From Microbacterium testaceum (GTDB taxonomy: Bacteria; Actinomycetota; Actinomycetes; Actinomycetales; Microbacteriaceae): a stretch of 64,000 nucleotides of DNA. Below the pieces are notes generated by a model. The model did not search any database and was not told the DNA's origin. It saw only the letters and a list, made by a program, of their open reading frames with translations. Shown piece by piece: positions 9,383 to 19,726 of the stretch. The stretch is taken from positions 2,852,001 to 2,916,000 of the forward strand of contig NZ_CP121699.1 in assembly GCF_029761935.1 (NCBI RefSeq). Reading direction: 5' to 3'. The position numbers and the translations under genes were made by a program. Position 1 is the stretch's first letter, and every line of letters begins with the position of its first letter.

Positions 9383-10102
9383 GTGAGCAGCGACCCCAAC
9401 CGCGCCGATCTCGGCAAAGACCCGAAGCGCGTCAGCGGAATGTTCGACCAGGTCGCCGCGGCCTACGACCGCACGAACTCCGTGCTCAGTCTCGGCAACG
9501 ACCGCTTCTGGCGCGTCGCGACGCTGCGCGCGGTCGCTCCGCAGCGCGGGGAGCGCATCCTCGACCTGGCCGCCGGCACCGGCACCTCGTCGATGGCATT
9601 CGTGCCGAGCGGGGCCCACGTGGTCGCCGCCGACTTCTCGCGCGGCATGATCGAGGAGGGACGCCGCCGTCACGGCGACGTGCCGAACCTCGAGTTCGTG
9701 CAGGCCGACGCCACCGACCTGCCTTTCGCCGACGGCGAGTTCGACGCCGTGACGATGTCGTTCGGTCTGCGCAACGTCATCGACCCGCGTCGGGCCCTCC
9801 GCGAACTCCGCCGCGTGACCCGCCCCGGCGGGCGCATCGTGGTGTGCGAGTTCTCGCACCCGCCGTCCCGCGCGTTCAAGGGTCTCTACCGCTTCTACAA
9901 CGACCGGGTGCTCCCGATCGTCGCGAAGGCCGTCAGCTCGAACGCCGAGGCCTACGACTACCTCAACGAGTCGATCCGCGATTGGCCCGACCAGGCCACT
10001 CTCGCCGGATGGATGAGGGATGCCGGATGGGATGACGTGGCGTACCGCAACCTCACCTTCGGCATCGTCGCGCTGCACCGCGGCATCCGTCCCGCTTCTT
10101 AA
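9383..10102 (+). CDS. menG: Demethylmenaquinone methyltransferase
   Basis: This SAM-dependent class I methyltransferase (239 residues) catalyses the last step of menaquinone synthesis. Motif I is [15 protein letters not shown] (about residues 59-73). The UbiE/MenG-specific blocks [22 protein letters not shown] at the N-terminus and [34 protein letters not shown] near residues 130-165 are clear. The GTG start is six bases after TAGACT (9371-9376), which overlaps the stop codon of the DUF402 gene. Confidence 0.95.
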   Translation: MSSDPNRADLGKDPKRVSGMFDQVAAAYDRTNSVLSLGNDRFWRVATLRAVAPQRGERILDLAAGTGTSSMAFVPSGAHVVAADFSRGMIEEGRRRHGDVPNLEFVQADATDLPFADGEFDAVTMSFGLRNVIDPRRALRELRRVTRPGGRIVVCEFSHPPSRAFKGLYRFYNDRVLPIVAKAVSSNAEAYDYLNESIRDWPDQATLAGWMRDAGWDDVAYRNLTFGIVALHRGIRPAS

Positions 10103-10163
10103 CCCCTGTCAACCGTCGAGATACCGTCGGCGGGCCCTCAGCGCGCCAGGATAGGCTGAAACC

Positions 10164-11225
10164 GTGACCCCGAGACCGCCCGCGGCCGGCACCCGCCTGT
10201 CGGGCAAGCTGGGCCTGAGTGACCGCATCTTCGCAGGCCTGCGTTCGCGCACCCTCCTCTCCACCGTCGAGGCGGGCCTCGCCCGCGTCGAGACCGAGCT
10301 CGAGGGCGAGGTGCGCAGCGCCGACAAGCTCGCCGACGTCACCGCCCGCTACCTCTACGAGGCCGGCGGCAAGCGTGTGCGACCCATGCTCGCCATCCTC
10401 ACCGCGCAGCTCGGTCAGGGCACCACGAAAGAGGTCGTCGAGGTCGCCACGGCGCTCGAGCTGACCCATCTCGGCTCGCTGTACCACGACGACGTCATGG
10501 ACGGCGCCGACAAGCGCCGCGGCGTCCCGAGCGCGCAGACGGTGTGGGGCAACAACATCGCCATCCTCACCGGCGACCTGCTCTTCGCCCGCGCGAGCCA
10601 GCTCATGGCCCGCCGCGGTGAGCGCGCGATCCAGCTGCAGGCCGACACCTTCGAGCGCCTCGTGCTCGGACAGATGCACGAGACCGTCGGCCCGCAGGAG
10701 GGCGACGAGCCCGTCGACTTCTACCTCAAGGTGCTCGCCGACAAGACCGGTTCGCTCATCGCCGCGGCTGCGCAGTCGGGTGTCATCTACTCGGGTGCAC
10801 CCGAGGAGTTCGAGCAGCCCATGGTCGTGTTCGGAGAGAAGGCCGGAGTCGCCTTCCAGTTGCTCGACGACGTGATCGACCTGTCGCCGGATCCCTCCGA
10901 GACCGGCAAGGTCCCCGGAACCGACCTGCGCGCCGGTGTTCCGACCATGCCGTACCTGCTGCTCGGGCACCGCTCCGACGCGGCATCCGCCGACCTGCGC
11001 GCCCGCATCGACGAAGGTCAGCAGCGCATCGCCGCCGGCGCCGACCCGTCGGTGCTCGACGGACCGCTCGCCGAACTGCGCGAGCACGACACCACGCACG
11101 AGACCCTGCGCCTCGCCCACCAGTGGTCGCAAGAGGCGATCGACGCCCTCGCGCCGCTGCCCGACGGCGCCGTGCGCGAAGCGTTGACGCGCTTCGCCCG
11201 CGCCGTGGCCGACCGCTCGGCCTGA
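10164..11225 (+). CDS. Polyprenyl diphosphate synthase
   Basis: A trans-isoprenyl diphosphate synthase of 353 residues, probably making the long side chain used by MenA. The first Asp-rich motif is in SLYHDDVMDGADKRRG (about 108-123) and the second in FQLLDDVIDLSPD (about 231-243); both are DDxxD. GGKRVRPML (isopentenyl diphosphate binding) precedes the first. Product length cannot be read with confidence. The GTG start follows TAGGCT by six bases. It sits between menG and a ferredoxin reductase, consistent with supply of menaquinone tails. Confidence 0.92.
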   Translation: MTPRPPAAGTRLSGKLGLSDRIFAGLRSRTLLSTVEAGLARVETELEGEVRSADKLADVTARYLYEAGGKRVRPMLAILTAQLGQGTTKEVVEVATALELTHLGSLYHDDVMDGADKRRGVPSAQTVWGNNIAILTGDLLFARASQLMARRGERAIQLQADTFERLVLGQMHETVGPQEGDEPVDFYLKVLADKTGSLIAAAAQSGVIYSGAPEEFEQPMVVFGEKAGVAFQLLDDVIDLSPDPSETGKVPGTDLRAGVPTMPYLLLGHRSDAASADLRARIDEGQQRIAAGADPSVLDGPLAELREHDTTHETLRLAHQWSQEAIDALAPLPDGAVREALTRFARAVADRSA

Positions 11226-11264
11226 CCCTTTCCCCACCCCCCCGATCCCGATCGAGAGGAACCC

Positions 11265-12638
<1,374 letters not shown>

Positions 12639-12650
12639 CCCTCCCCGCTG

Positions 12651-12690
12651 AAGAGCCGCCCCGTCATCGCGACGCGGGCGGCTCTTCTCG
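12651..12690 (+). terminator. Rho-independent-type terminator after the ferredoxin reductase gene
   Basis: An 11-bp stem, AAGAGCCGCCC paired with GGGCGGCTCTT (12676-12686), encloses a 14-base loop and is followed by a short T/C run. It lies 12 bases after the stop codon. Confidence 0.8.
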
Positions 12691-12715
12691 AAAACGCCCG
12701 TCGTAGGCTGGGGCG

Positions 12716-13678
12716 ATGGGGGAGTGGCGACCGGACGTCCTCGGCGACGGGTTCGAGCAGCAGACGCTGCCTCTCGGCGACGACGCCGAGGGCGAGGTCG
12801 TCGCGACGCTGATCCGCTCCCGACCGCACCCCGGCGCGCGCCTCTTCGGCGACCTGCGCGACACCGACGTCCTCTACGTGCACGGCTGGTCGGACTATTT
12901 CTTCCAGACCGACCTCGCGCGCTTCTTCACCGACCGCGGGGCGCGCTTCTACGCCCTCGACCTGCGCAAGTACGGTCGGAGTCTGCGACCCGGGCAGGCC
13001 CGGGGATACATCGCGGCACTCGACGTCTATGACGCCGACATCGGGGCGGCCCTGGACGCCATGGCCACGAAACGAGAGAACCGACGCCTGCTTCTGCTCG
13101 GCCACAGCACGGGAGGTCTCACCCTCACGCTCTGGGCCGCGCGGCATCCGGGTGTCGCCGACGCCCTCGTGCTGAACAGCCCGTGGCTCGAACTGCAGCT
13201 CGGTCCGCTCGGACGTCAGGCCCTGGCGCCGATCGTCAACGCGCGCGCCCGCTTCGACCCCCTCGGCACGCATCCGGTGGTCGACCTCGGCTTCTACACG
13301 CGGGCCCAGCGCGATCTGGGCACTCTGCCCGACAGCCCCGAGGGCTGGCGACCGCCGCAGGGTTTTCCGACCCACCCCGGGTGGCTCGCGGCGATCATCG
13401 CGGGGCACGCGCGGGTGGCATCCGGAGTCGACGTCGGCTGCCCGGCGCTCGTGCTGCTGTCGGCGAGGTCCACGCCGGCACTCACCTGGAACGACGCGAT
13501 GCGCGAGACCGACTCGGTGCTCGTGGTCGACGACATCGCCCGTTCGGCGACCCGCATCGCGCGCACCGTCACCATCGCTCGGATCGATGGGGCGCTGCAC
13601 GACGTGTTCTTATCCGCCCCGGATGCCAGGGCTCGGGCTTTCGACGCACTCGCGGCCTGGACGAGAGGTCTAGCGTAG
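12716..13678 (+). CDS. Alpha/beta hydrolase (serine aminopeptidase S33 / monoglyceride lipase-like)
   Basis: 320 residues with the hydrolase nucleophile elbow GHSTGG near residue 130 and an upstream VLYVHGWSDYFFQTDLARFFTDRGARFYALDLRKYGRS block typical of the Hydrolase_4 (lysophospholipase-like) branch. The late Asp may be in the ALVLLSARST...D region and the His in IDGALHDVFLSAPD near residue 300. Substrate unknown. The start ATG is six bases after TAGGCT. The next gene begins 20 bases downstream with its own ribosome site. Confidence 0.88.
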   Translation: MGEWRPDVLGDGFEQQTLPLGDDAEGEVVATLIRSRPHPGARLFGDLRDTDVLYVHGWSDYFFQTDLARFFTDRGARFYALDLRKYGRSLRPGQARGYIAALDVYDADIGAALDAMATKRENRRLLLLGHSTGGLTLTLWAARHPGVADALVLNSPWLELQLGPLGRQALAPIVNARARFDPLGTHPVVDLGFYTRAQRDLGTLPDSPEGWRPPQGFPTHPGWLAAIIAGHARVASGVDVGCPALVLLSARSTPALTWNDAMRETDSVLVVDDIARSATRIARTVTIARIDGALHDVFLSAPDARARAFDALAAWTRGLA

Positions 13679-13698
13679 AACGCGTTCGAAGGAGCTCC

Positions 13699-15396
13699 AT
13701 GACCCCCACCGCCGCGACCGAGCGCTACCGCGCCGCCCGTGACCACCTTCTCGCCGTCCGCATCGATCCCGCCGCCGCCGCGGACTTCGTCTGGCCGAGC
13801 TTCGAGGGGGCGTTCAACTGGGCGATCGACTGGTTCGACCCGATGGCCCGCGGCAACGGCGGCACGGCGCTGATCGTCGTCGACGATGACGGAACGCACC
13901 ACGAGCGCACGTTCGACGAGCTCGCGCGGCGCTCCGACCAGGTCGCCGCGTGGCTCGAGACGCGGGGTGTCCGCCGCGGCGAGACCGTGCTGCTCATGCT
14001 CGACAACCAGGTGGAGCTGTGGGAAGCCATGCTCGGCATCATGAAGCTCGGCGGCGTCATCGCCCCGACCACCACGGCGCTCGGCTCGGTCGACCTCGCC
14101 GACCGCATCGAGCGCGCCGAGATCCGCCACGTCGTCGTCGGAGCGGCGGATGCCGCCAAATTCGACGACCTGCCCGAGGGTCTCGGTCGCATCGTCGTCG
14201 GTGGCGAGCACACGGGGTGGGCGACCTACTCGGACGCCTTCGCCGTCGAGGCGGAGCCCGCGCGGCATCCGGGGACCACCGCCGACGAGCGTCTGCTGCT
14301 GTACTTCACCTCGGGGACGACCTCGAAGCCCAAGCTCGTCGAGCACACGCACTCGTCGTACCCGGTGGGTCACCTCAGCACGATGTACTGGCTCGGGCTG
14401 CAGCCCGGCGACGTGCACCTCGCGATCAGCTCGCCCGGGTGGGCCAAGCACGCGTGGAGCCTGTTCTTCGCGCCGTGGATCGCCGGGGCGACCGTGCTCG
14501 CTCTGAACTATTCGCGCTTCTCGGCGGAGCGCCTGCTCACCGAGCTCGAGAACGACCGCGTGACGACCTTCTGCGCGCCGCCGACGGTGTGGCGCATGCT
14601 CATCCAGGCCGATCTGACCGGGCGCCGCGGGTCGCTGCGCGAGGTCGTGTCGGCGGGTGAGCCGCTCAATCCCGAGGTCATCGCCTCGGTGCAGCGCGCG
14701 TGGGGCCTCGACATCCGCGACGGGTACGGGCAGACCGAGATGACCGCGGTCGTCGCCAACACCCCGGGCGCCGACCTCGTCCCGGGCTCGATGGGGCGGC
14801 CGCTGCCCGGGTGTCCGGTCGTGCTCGTCGACCCGGTGACGGGCGAGCGCGCCGACGAGGGCGAGATCTGCATCGACCTCACCGAGCGGCCCGTCAACCT
14901 CATGACGGGGTACGTGGGCGACACCGAGCGCAACGCCGAGGCGTTCGCCGACGGGCTCTTCCACACCGGCGATGTGGCGCGGCGCGATGAGACGGGCAGC
15001 ATCACCTATATCGGCCGCACCGACGACGTCTTCAAGGCGTCGGACTACAAGATCAGCCCGTTCGAGCTCGAGAGCGTGCTGATCGAGCATCCGGCGGTCA
15101 TGGAGGCCGCGGTCGTGCCCGCACCCGACGAGCTGCGCCTCGCGGTGCCGAAGGCCTACATCGTGCTCGCCGGCGGGCACGAGGCGGGCGAAGGGGTCGC
15201 CCTCGACATCCTGCGCTTCGCGCGCGAGCGGCTCGCCCCGTTCCAGCGGGTGCGCCGCGTCGAGTTCTTCGAGCTGCCCAAGACGATCTCGGGCAAGATC
15301 CGCCGCGTCGAGCTGCGCCAGCGCGAAGAGGCGGTGTTCCGCGGAGAGGTCGACTGCGTCGAGTGGACGGATGCCGCGCTGCGGGGCGATCGCTGA
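13699..15396 (+). CDS. Acyl-CoA synthetase (AMP-forming, medium-chain type)
   Basis: 565 residues of the ANL superfamily. The A3 motif YFTSGTTSKPKLVEHTHSSY is near residue 205, GYGQTEMTA (A5) near 342, the A7-like FHTGDVARRD near 428, and the C-terminal lysine motif LPKTISGKIRRVELRQRE near 530. The HLAISSPGWAKHAWSLFFAPW block resembles the medium-chain acyl-CoA synthetase branch; the exact acid is not readable. The frame is open back to 13183, but the ATG at 13699 with a GAAGGAG ribosome site is clearly the start. Confidence 0.9.
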   Translation: MTPTAATERYRAARDHLLAVRIDPAAAADFVWPSFEGAFNWAIDWFDPMARGNGGTALIVVDDDGTHHERTFDELARRSDQVAAWLETRGVRRGETVLLMLDNQVELWEAMLGIMKLGGVIAPTTTALGSVDLADRIERAEIRHVVVGAADAAKFDDLPEGLGRIVVGGEHTGWATYSDAFAVEAEPARHPGTTADERLLLYFTSGTTSKPKLVEHTHSSYPVGHLSTMYWLGLQPGDVHLAISSPGWAKHAWSLFFAPWIAGATVLALNYSRFSAERLLTELENDRVTTFCAPPTVWRMLIQADLTGRRGSLREVVSAGEPLNPEVIASVQRAWGLDIRDGYGQTEMTAVVANTPGADLVPGSMGRPLPGCPVVLVDPVTGERADEGEICIDLTERPVNLMTGYVGDTERNAEAFADGLFHTGDVARRDETGSITYIGRTDDVFKASDYKISPFELESVLIEHPAVMEAAVVPAPDELRLAVPKAYIVLAGGHEAGEGVALDILRFARERLAPFQRVRRVEFFELPKTISGKIRRVELRQREEAVFRGEVDCVEWTDAALRGDR

Positions 15397-15443
15397 CGCG
15401 CAAGCCCCTCGCGGCGTCCGTCGTCGCGTGTGAGCATCGATGC

Positions 15444-15584
15444 ATGGAAAAGGATCAGAAGCAGCCGTTCGAGAACCCTTCCGTCGATGACGACAGCGAC
15501 ATGCCCTCGCGGATGGAGGAGCGCAACCTCGGTCGCGAGACCGAGCGCGAGATCACCCAGATGATCAACGGCATCGAGGGCTGA
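15444..15584 (+). CDS. Small hypothetical protein, highly charged
   Basis: 46 residues beginning MEKDQKQPFENPSVDDD and containing SRMEERNLGRETEREIT. It is Glu/Asp/Arg rich and hydrophilic, with no Cys or membrane segment. Codon use matches the surrounding genome. I do not recognise a family. The ATG at 15444 is chosen because the upstream in-frame stretch overlaps the acyl-CoA synthetase stop. The following 105 bases to the next gene hold nothing recognisable. Confidence 0.55.
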   Translation: MEKDQKQPFENPSVDDDSDMPSRMEERNLGRETEREITQMINGIEG

Positions 15585-15689
15585 CACACTCGTCTGCATG
15601 GCTGAACCGCTCGACGACGGACCGTTCTGAGAGCTGTAGAGGTCGGTGCGGCTCGCGACGAGCGACCCCATCTTCTCGATGCCGTCGGG

Positions 15690-15827
15690 TCAGATCGGCT
15701 CGGTCGTGCGGATGAGCCCGCAGTTCACGCACGACCACGCGACGAGGAACCGCTCGTCGTCGAGGATCTCGAAGCGCAGGGGGTCGCCGCACGTCGGGCA
15801 CGTGAGCGGGCTGAGGGGCTGTTCCAT
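15690..15827 (-). CDS. Small zinc-ribbon protein
   Basis: 45 residues with two CxxC pairs (CPTCGD at 10-15 and CVNCG at 33-37) spaced as in a zinc ribbon. A GGAGAG ribosome site lies upstream of the ATG at 15827, 14 bases after the stop of the DHFR-like gene, so the two are probably cotranscribed. A larger open frame extends upstream but only shadows the DHFR-like gene. A second small double-CxxC protein with a similar build is encoded at 47622-47840. Confidence 0.75.
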   Translation of the reverse strand: MEQPLSPLTCPTCGDPLRFEILDDERFLVAWSCVNCGLIRTTEPI

Positions 15828-15841
15828 CGGGCTCTCCGCGC

Positions 15842-16483
15842 TCACCGTGCGAAGGTCACGTGCACGACACCGGACTCGGCGACCTCCGAGGTGACGGTGT
15901 AGTCCTCGTCGAGGCCCCGCAGGTCGTCCCAGAGGCGGCCGCCGCGGCCGAGGATCACGGGGCGGACGGCCACGTGCAGACGGTCGACGAGACCCGCGGC
16001 CAGCGCGGACCGCACCGTCGACAGGCCACCGCCGACCCGCACGTCGGCGCCGTTCGCGAGATCGGTGGCCCGGGCCACGGCATCCGCGATGCTCTCCGAC
16101 GAGAACTCGAACCGGGTGCCGTTGGCGAAGGAGAGGGGTTCGCGCTCGCGGTGCGTGAGCACGATCACCGGCACCTCGAACGGCGGTTCGTCGCCCCACC
16201 AGCCGCGCCAGTCGGGGTCATCGGGGAAGGAGTGCAGGCCGAACATCGCCGCGCCCATCACCTCGGCGCCGACGCCCTCGAAGTACGCGGCCGCGTACCG
16301 GTCATCCACGCCGGTCGTGCCCGCCCCCGACGTGTCGCGGAAGACGCGCTCGCGGAAGGTCTTCGTCGCCATGTAGTCGGCGACGAGTCGGCCCCAGTCC
16401 TCACCCATCGGGTTCTCGGGCGTGGGGTCGGCGGGCATCGCCACGCCATCGAGCGAGATGTTCAGATCGACGCGGACGGCCAT
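15842..16483 (-). CDS. Dihydrofolate reductase family protein (RibD C-terminal-like)
   Basis: 213 residues opening MAVRVDLNISLDGVAM, the usual start of RibD_C/DHFR-like reductases, with MGAAMFGL near residue 75, PVIVLTHRERE near 105, ADVRVGGGLSTVRSALAAGLVDRLHVAVRPVILGRGGRLW (about 147-186) forming the NADPH-binding part, and a C-terminal beta strand VVHVTFAR. Substrate unknown; these proteins are often stand-alone reductases outside folate metabolism. Confidence 0.88.
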   Translation of the reverse strand: MAVRVDLNISLDGVAMPADPTPENPMGEDWGRLVADYMATKTFRERVFRDTSGAGTTGVDDRYAAAYFEGVGAEVMGAAMFGLHSFPDDPDWRGWWGDEPPFEVPVIVLTHREREPLSFANGTRFEFSSESIADAVARATDLANGADVRVGGGLSTVRSALAAGLVDRLHVAVRPVILGRGGRLWDDLRGLDEDYTVTSEVAESGVVHVTFAR

Positions 16484-16505
16484 GGCGTGCTGCCGGCGGT
16501 GAGGA

Positions 16506-16994
16506 TCAGCGGTAGTTCGTGAACTGCAGGTCGACGTCGAGGTCGGCGGCCTTGAGCAGGCGCTGCACCTCTTGCAGGTCGTCGCGCGACTTCGACTGCA
16601 CGCGCAGCTCGTCGCCCTGGATCTGCGACTTGACGCCCTTGGGGCCTTCGTCGCGGATGATCTTGTTCACCTTCTTGGCGTTCTCCTGCGAGATGCCCTC
16701 TTTTAGCGTCGAGGTGATGCGGTACTCCTTGCCGCTCTGCACGGGCTCGCCCGTCTCGAGGCTTTTCAGCGAGATACCGCGCTTGATCAACTTGGTCTGG
16801 AAGACGTCGAGCACGGCGTTGGCGCGCTCCTCGGAGTTCGCCTTGATGACGATCGAATCGCCGCTCCAGGCGATGGACGCGTCGGTGCCCTTGAAGTCGT
16901 AGCGCTGCTCAACCTCTTTGTGCGCCTGGTTGAGCGCGTTGTCGGCTTCCTGCCGGTCGATCTTGGAGACGATGTCGAACGAAGAATCAGCCAT
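16506..16994 (-). CDS. YajQ family nucleotide-binding protein (DUF520)
   Basis: 162 residues starting [23 protein letters not shown] and containing [17 protein letters not shown] (about 27-43) and [44 protein letters not shown] (about 90-133), all diagnostic of the YajQ family, which is near universal in bacteria. Some members bind cyclic di-GMP; whether this one does is not visible. The chain is full length. Confidence 0.95.
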   Translation of the reverse strand: MADSSFDIVSKIDRQEADNALNQAHKEVEQRYDFKGTDASIAWSGDSIVIKANSEERANAVLDVFQTKLIKRGISLKSLETGEPVQSGKEYRITSTLKEGISQENAKKVNKIIRDEGPKGVKSQIQGDELRVQSKSRDDLQEVQRLLKAADLDVDLQFTNYR

Positions 16995-17158
16995 GACTCA
17001 AATCTACCGGTGGAGGGCCCGTCGCGCCGGTGTTGACTTCGGCGCCCGGCCGGCTACCGGTGCGGACGGGCGAAAGCAAGGACCCGCCGCCGCTTGTCGC
17101 GACGACTCCGCCCCGTTTAATCTGGCGACTCGTCGTGGATCATGGGGGAGGGCACGTC

Positions 17159-18283
17159 GTGGCAGAAGAGTACGCACCGTCGGAGGTGCCGCCGGGCTGG
17201 CATCCGGACCCGTCGGGGTCGACGCAACTGCGATGGTGGGATGGACGCTCCTGGACCGAGCACGTGGCGGCGATGCCCGGCTCTGCTCACGCGCCCGCGT
17301 CGGAGTCCGCCCCCGCGGTCTCGATACCCCCTCGAGAAAAGACGATGACGGGTGCGACCTGGGCGGTCCTGGCCGTCACCGTCCTCATCGTCGGTGGCGC
17401 CGGAGCAGGGCTCTGGTGGGGTGCCGCATCGGCCCGGGCGCAGGTCGAGGCCGAGGCCCCGGCCGTGCTCGACGGGTTCTTGTCGTCTGCCACTTCGGGT
17501 GATGCGGGGTGGGCGGATTACGTCAGCCCACAATTCGCGGCATCCGCGCCCGCCATCCCCTTGTTCGGGGATGCCGCCGCTGCGGAGGTCATCGAGCTGT
17601 CGGTGTCGGCGCAGGCCGGCCCCGTGTCGTACGGGACGAGTGCTGTTGCACGCGAGGCCTCACCCGACGGCGAGGACATCGCCTGGGCCACTGTCGACCT
17701 CACCTACTCGTTCGTTGTCGACGGGGCGCCGCAGACCGCCACGGCGACGCAGCTCGTGTGGCTGGCACGGCCGTTTTACTACGGCGACGACCAGCCGGCG
17801 GAGGCTGTCGACGGAAAGACCCCCTCGCGCGTCGGTCCGTGGCGGGTCGCGGCGATCGCCATGGCGACGCCCGACCAGCTCGACGGTCGGTCTATCGCCG
17901 CCGAGACCACGTACACGACGTCGAAGCCCGTGACCCGGTGCAAGTTGCCGCAGGATGCCCTGGTGTCGCTGGCGGAAGCAGCCCGACTGAACGGGGCGCT
18001 GGGCGGTCCGTGCATCAACGACGGGGGCGCGGTTGCCGCCGCTGAGGGCATCGATGCCGCGGAGTTGGCGTCGCAGTTGCCCGCGTTGAACTACCAATCG
18101 ACCATGCCCGAGGCCCTGGGGCTCGTGGGCAGCTACGACGTTCCCGCGCCCCTTGCAGAGCTACGCATCGCCGCCGGCTCGGACGAGTACGTCTTCGTCT
18201 ACGCCGTGACGGGTGCGGGAGGACAGCGGACCTCCACGAGCGACGCGCGACTGATTGCCATTTCAAAGGCGGAGACCCGATGA
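17159..18283 (+). CDS. DUF2510 domain-containing membrane-anchored protein
   Basis: 374 residues. The N-terminal DUF2510 module PPGWHPDPSGSTQLRWWDGRSWTEHV (in two halves, about residues 9-34) is followed by a Pro/Ala-rich linker, one transmembrane helix (TWAVLAVTVLIVGGAGAGLWWG, about 65-86) and a large extracytoplasmic part of unknown fold. The GTG start has GGGGGAGGG seven bases upstream, and TAATCT at 17118-17123 is a possible -10. The stop overlaps the ATG of the next gene (ATGA), so the two proteins probably act together at the membrane. Confidence 0.78.
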   Translation: MAEEYAPSEVPPGWHPDPSGSTQLRWWDGRSWTEHVAAMPGSAHAPASESAPAVSIPPREKTMTGATWAVLAVTVLIVGGAGAGLWWGAASARAQVEAEAPAVLDGFLSSATSGDAGWADYVSPQFAASAPAIPLFGDAAAAEVIELSVSAQAGPVSYGTSAVAREASPDGEDIAWATVDLTYSFVVDGAPQTATATQLVWLARPFYYGDDQPAEAVDGKTPSRVGPWRVAAIAMATPDQLDGRSIAAETTYTTSKPVTRCKLPQDALVSLAEAARLNGALGGPCINDGGAVAAAEGIDAAELASQLPALNYQSTMPEALGLVGSYDVPAPLAELRIAAGSDEYVFVYAVTGAGGQRTSTSDARLIAISKAETR

Positions 18284-19698
18284 CGCAGACGCACATGACC
18301 GCCGACGTCGATTCGGCAGCCCCTCGATCGCGGCGTCGGTCTGCGGCGCGGACCACGCAGTTCATCATCGCCGGCCTCGGCGTCTTCGCCCTGGTCATGA
18401 CGGGGCTCTACGCCGTCGTGTCGTGGCCGCGCTCGCCCGAGAGCGGACCCGTCGCCGACTTACCCGCGCGGGGGATGCCGTGGATGCCGTTCGATGAGCA
18501 GTCTCCCGACGACATGCTGTGGCTCGGCGTGAACGACGCCATGCGGAACAAGGATCGAGACGCCCTGCTCTCGTTCGCCAGTGGGGAGGCGGTCGATCAG
18601 CTCGCCCGGTGGTGGGACAACACGACGGCGATCGGATGGGACACCGCGGTGATGACCCCGAGCTGGGTCGACCCCGAAGACGACACCAAGGCCTACGTCG
18701 TGCTGGGGGCTCAGTTCGGCTTCGCCGCCAAGCCGCTACGCGGGAGCGGCAACCGGGATTCCGATCTGCAGCTGGTGCAGGGACTGACGTACATCGTGAC
18801 GCTGAGCCCGCTCCCCGAGGAGCAGCGGTCGATCGACAAGTACTACAACGATGACGGCACGCTCAAGGAGCAGGAGCCGGTCGCAGCGCGGAAGATCACC
18901 TCTCTCACGCCGGCCTACCACCCCAACCCCTGGGACGAGGGCGACCTCCACGTCGCCAAGCGCGATCACGTCGTGCTGTTCGGCATGGCCGATGAGGCTG
19001 CGCTGGTCGACGCGACCGCCGACGAGGCCGAGCGGTCGGCCGTGACGGCGATCGAGACGGTCCGCTCGATGGGAGGAGAGGTGCCGCAGGAGGGGTTCGT
19101 CTCGGCCATCACCGACGACCCGGATCGCGTCACCCGGTGGCAGTTCGGTTCGAGCTCGCCATGGGATCTTGACGTGGCCGGCTTCGCACGCCCGACGCTG
19201 CGTCCTCCTTCCACGGAACCGTGGTTGGACGCGCGGATCGCTACGGGTGACGCCACATCGGGCACCATCGTGGTCATGGGTCCGCTCAGTGCCGATCAAC
19301 GACCCGAGACGTTCGTCCACGAGTTCGCGCACGCCCTGCACAACACCGGCGCACCCAGCAGTCTTGACAGGCCCCCGCGTGCCGTGATGGAAGGCTTCGC
19401 GCGATACACCGAGTGGCAGGCGGGGCTGAGTGAGCCGTGGTACACGGACCCCGAAGTGCGCGCGGCGGTAGCGGAACGCGGAGCAGACGCCTTCGACGAT
19501 GAGTCGCTCACGAGCGCGAACGGCTCGATCGCCTATGAAGCGGCCGGGTCGTACTACGTCTTCGCCGCGGAGAAGGGGTATTCCCCGTGGGAGATGGCGC
19601 TCGACGCCAAGCGGGGGTTCGCCGGTCTGGTCGGCTACTCCGAGCTCCACGACGACATCAGCATCCCCGCCTGGCAGCAGTGGCTGGCGGCCCAGTAG
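18280..19698 (+). CDS. Membrane-anchored putative zinc peptidase (HEFAH motif)
   Basis: 472 residues with a single N-terminal transmembrane helix (FIIAGLGVFALVMTGLYAVVSW, about 29-50) and an extracytoplasmic domain. A gluzincin-type motif, HEFAHALHNTG, lies near residues 348-358. About 22 residues later, RAVMEGFARYTEWQAG supplies the Glu expected as third zinc ligand (xxEGFA). These two blocks are what support a peptidase call; I do not recognise a named family. It overlaps the upstream DUF2510 gene by four bases. Confidence 0.65.
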   Translation: MTQTHMTADVDSAAPRSRRRSAARTTQFIIAGLGVFALVMTGLYAVVSWPRSPESGPVADLPARGMPWMPFDEQSPDDMLWLGVNDAMRNKDRDALLSFASGEAVDQLARWWDNTTAIGWDTAVMTPSWVDPEDDTKAYVVLGAQFGFAAKPLRGSGNRDSDLQLVQGLTYIVTLSPLPEEQRSIDKYYNDDGTLKEQEPVAARKITSLTPAYHPNPWDEGDLHVAKRDHVVLFGMADEAALVDATADEAERSAVTAIETVRSMGGEVPQEGFVSAITDDPDRVTRWQFGSSSPWDLDVAGFARPTLRPPSTEPWLDARIATGDATSGTIVVMGPLSADQRPETFVHEFAHALHNTGAPSSLDRPPRAVMEGFARYTEWQAGLSEPWYTDPEVRAAVAERGADAFDDESLTSANGSIAYEAAGSYYVFAAEKGYSPWEMALDAKRGFAGLVGYSELHDDISIPAWQQWLAAQ

Positions 19699-19726
19699 GA
19701 GCGGCGCGCTCGTAGACTCGGATGCC

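Noticed and set aside
13183..13698. Extension of the acyl-CoA synthetase frame upstream
   Set aside because: It lies inside the alpha/beta hydrolase gene in another frame and lacks similarity to ligase N-termini.
15690..16199. 169-residue frame ending in the zinc-ribbon protein
   Set aside because: Only the last 45 residues (15690-15827) look coding; the rest is antisense-type Arg/Ala text overlapping the DHFR-like gene.
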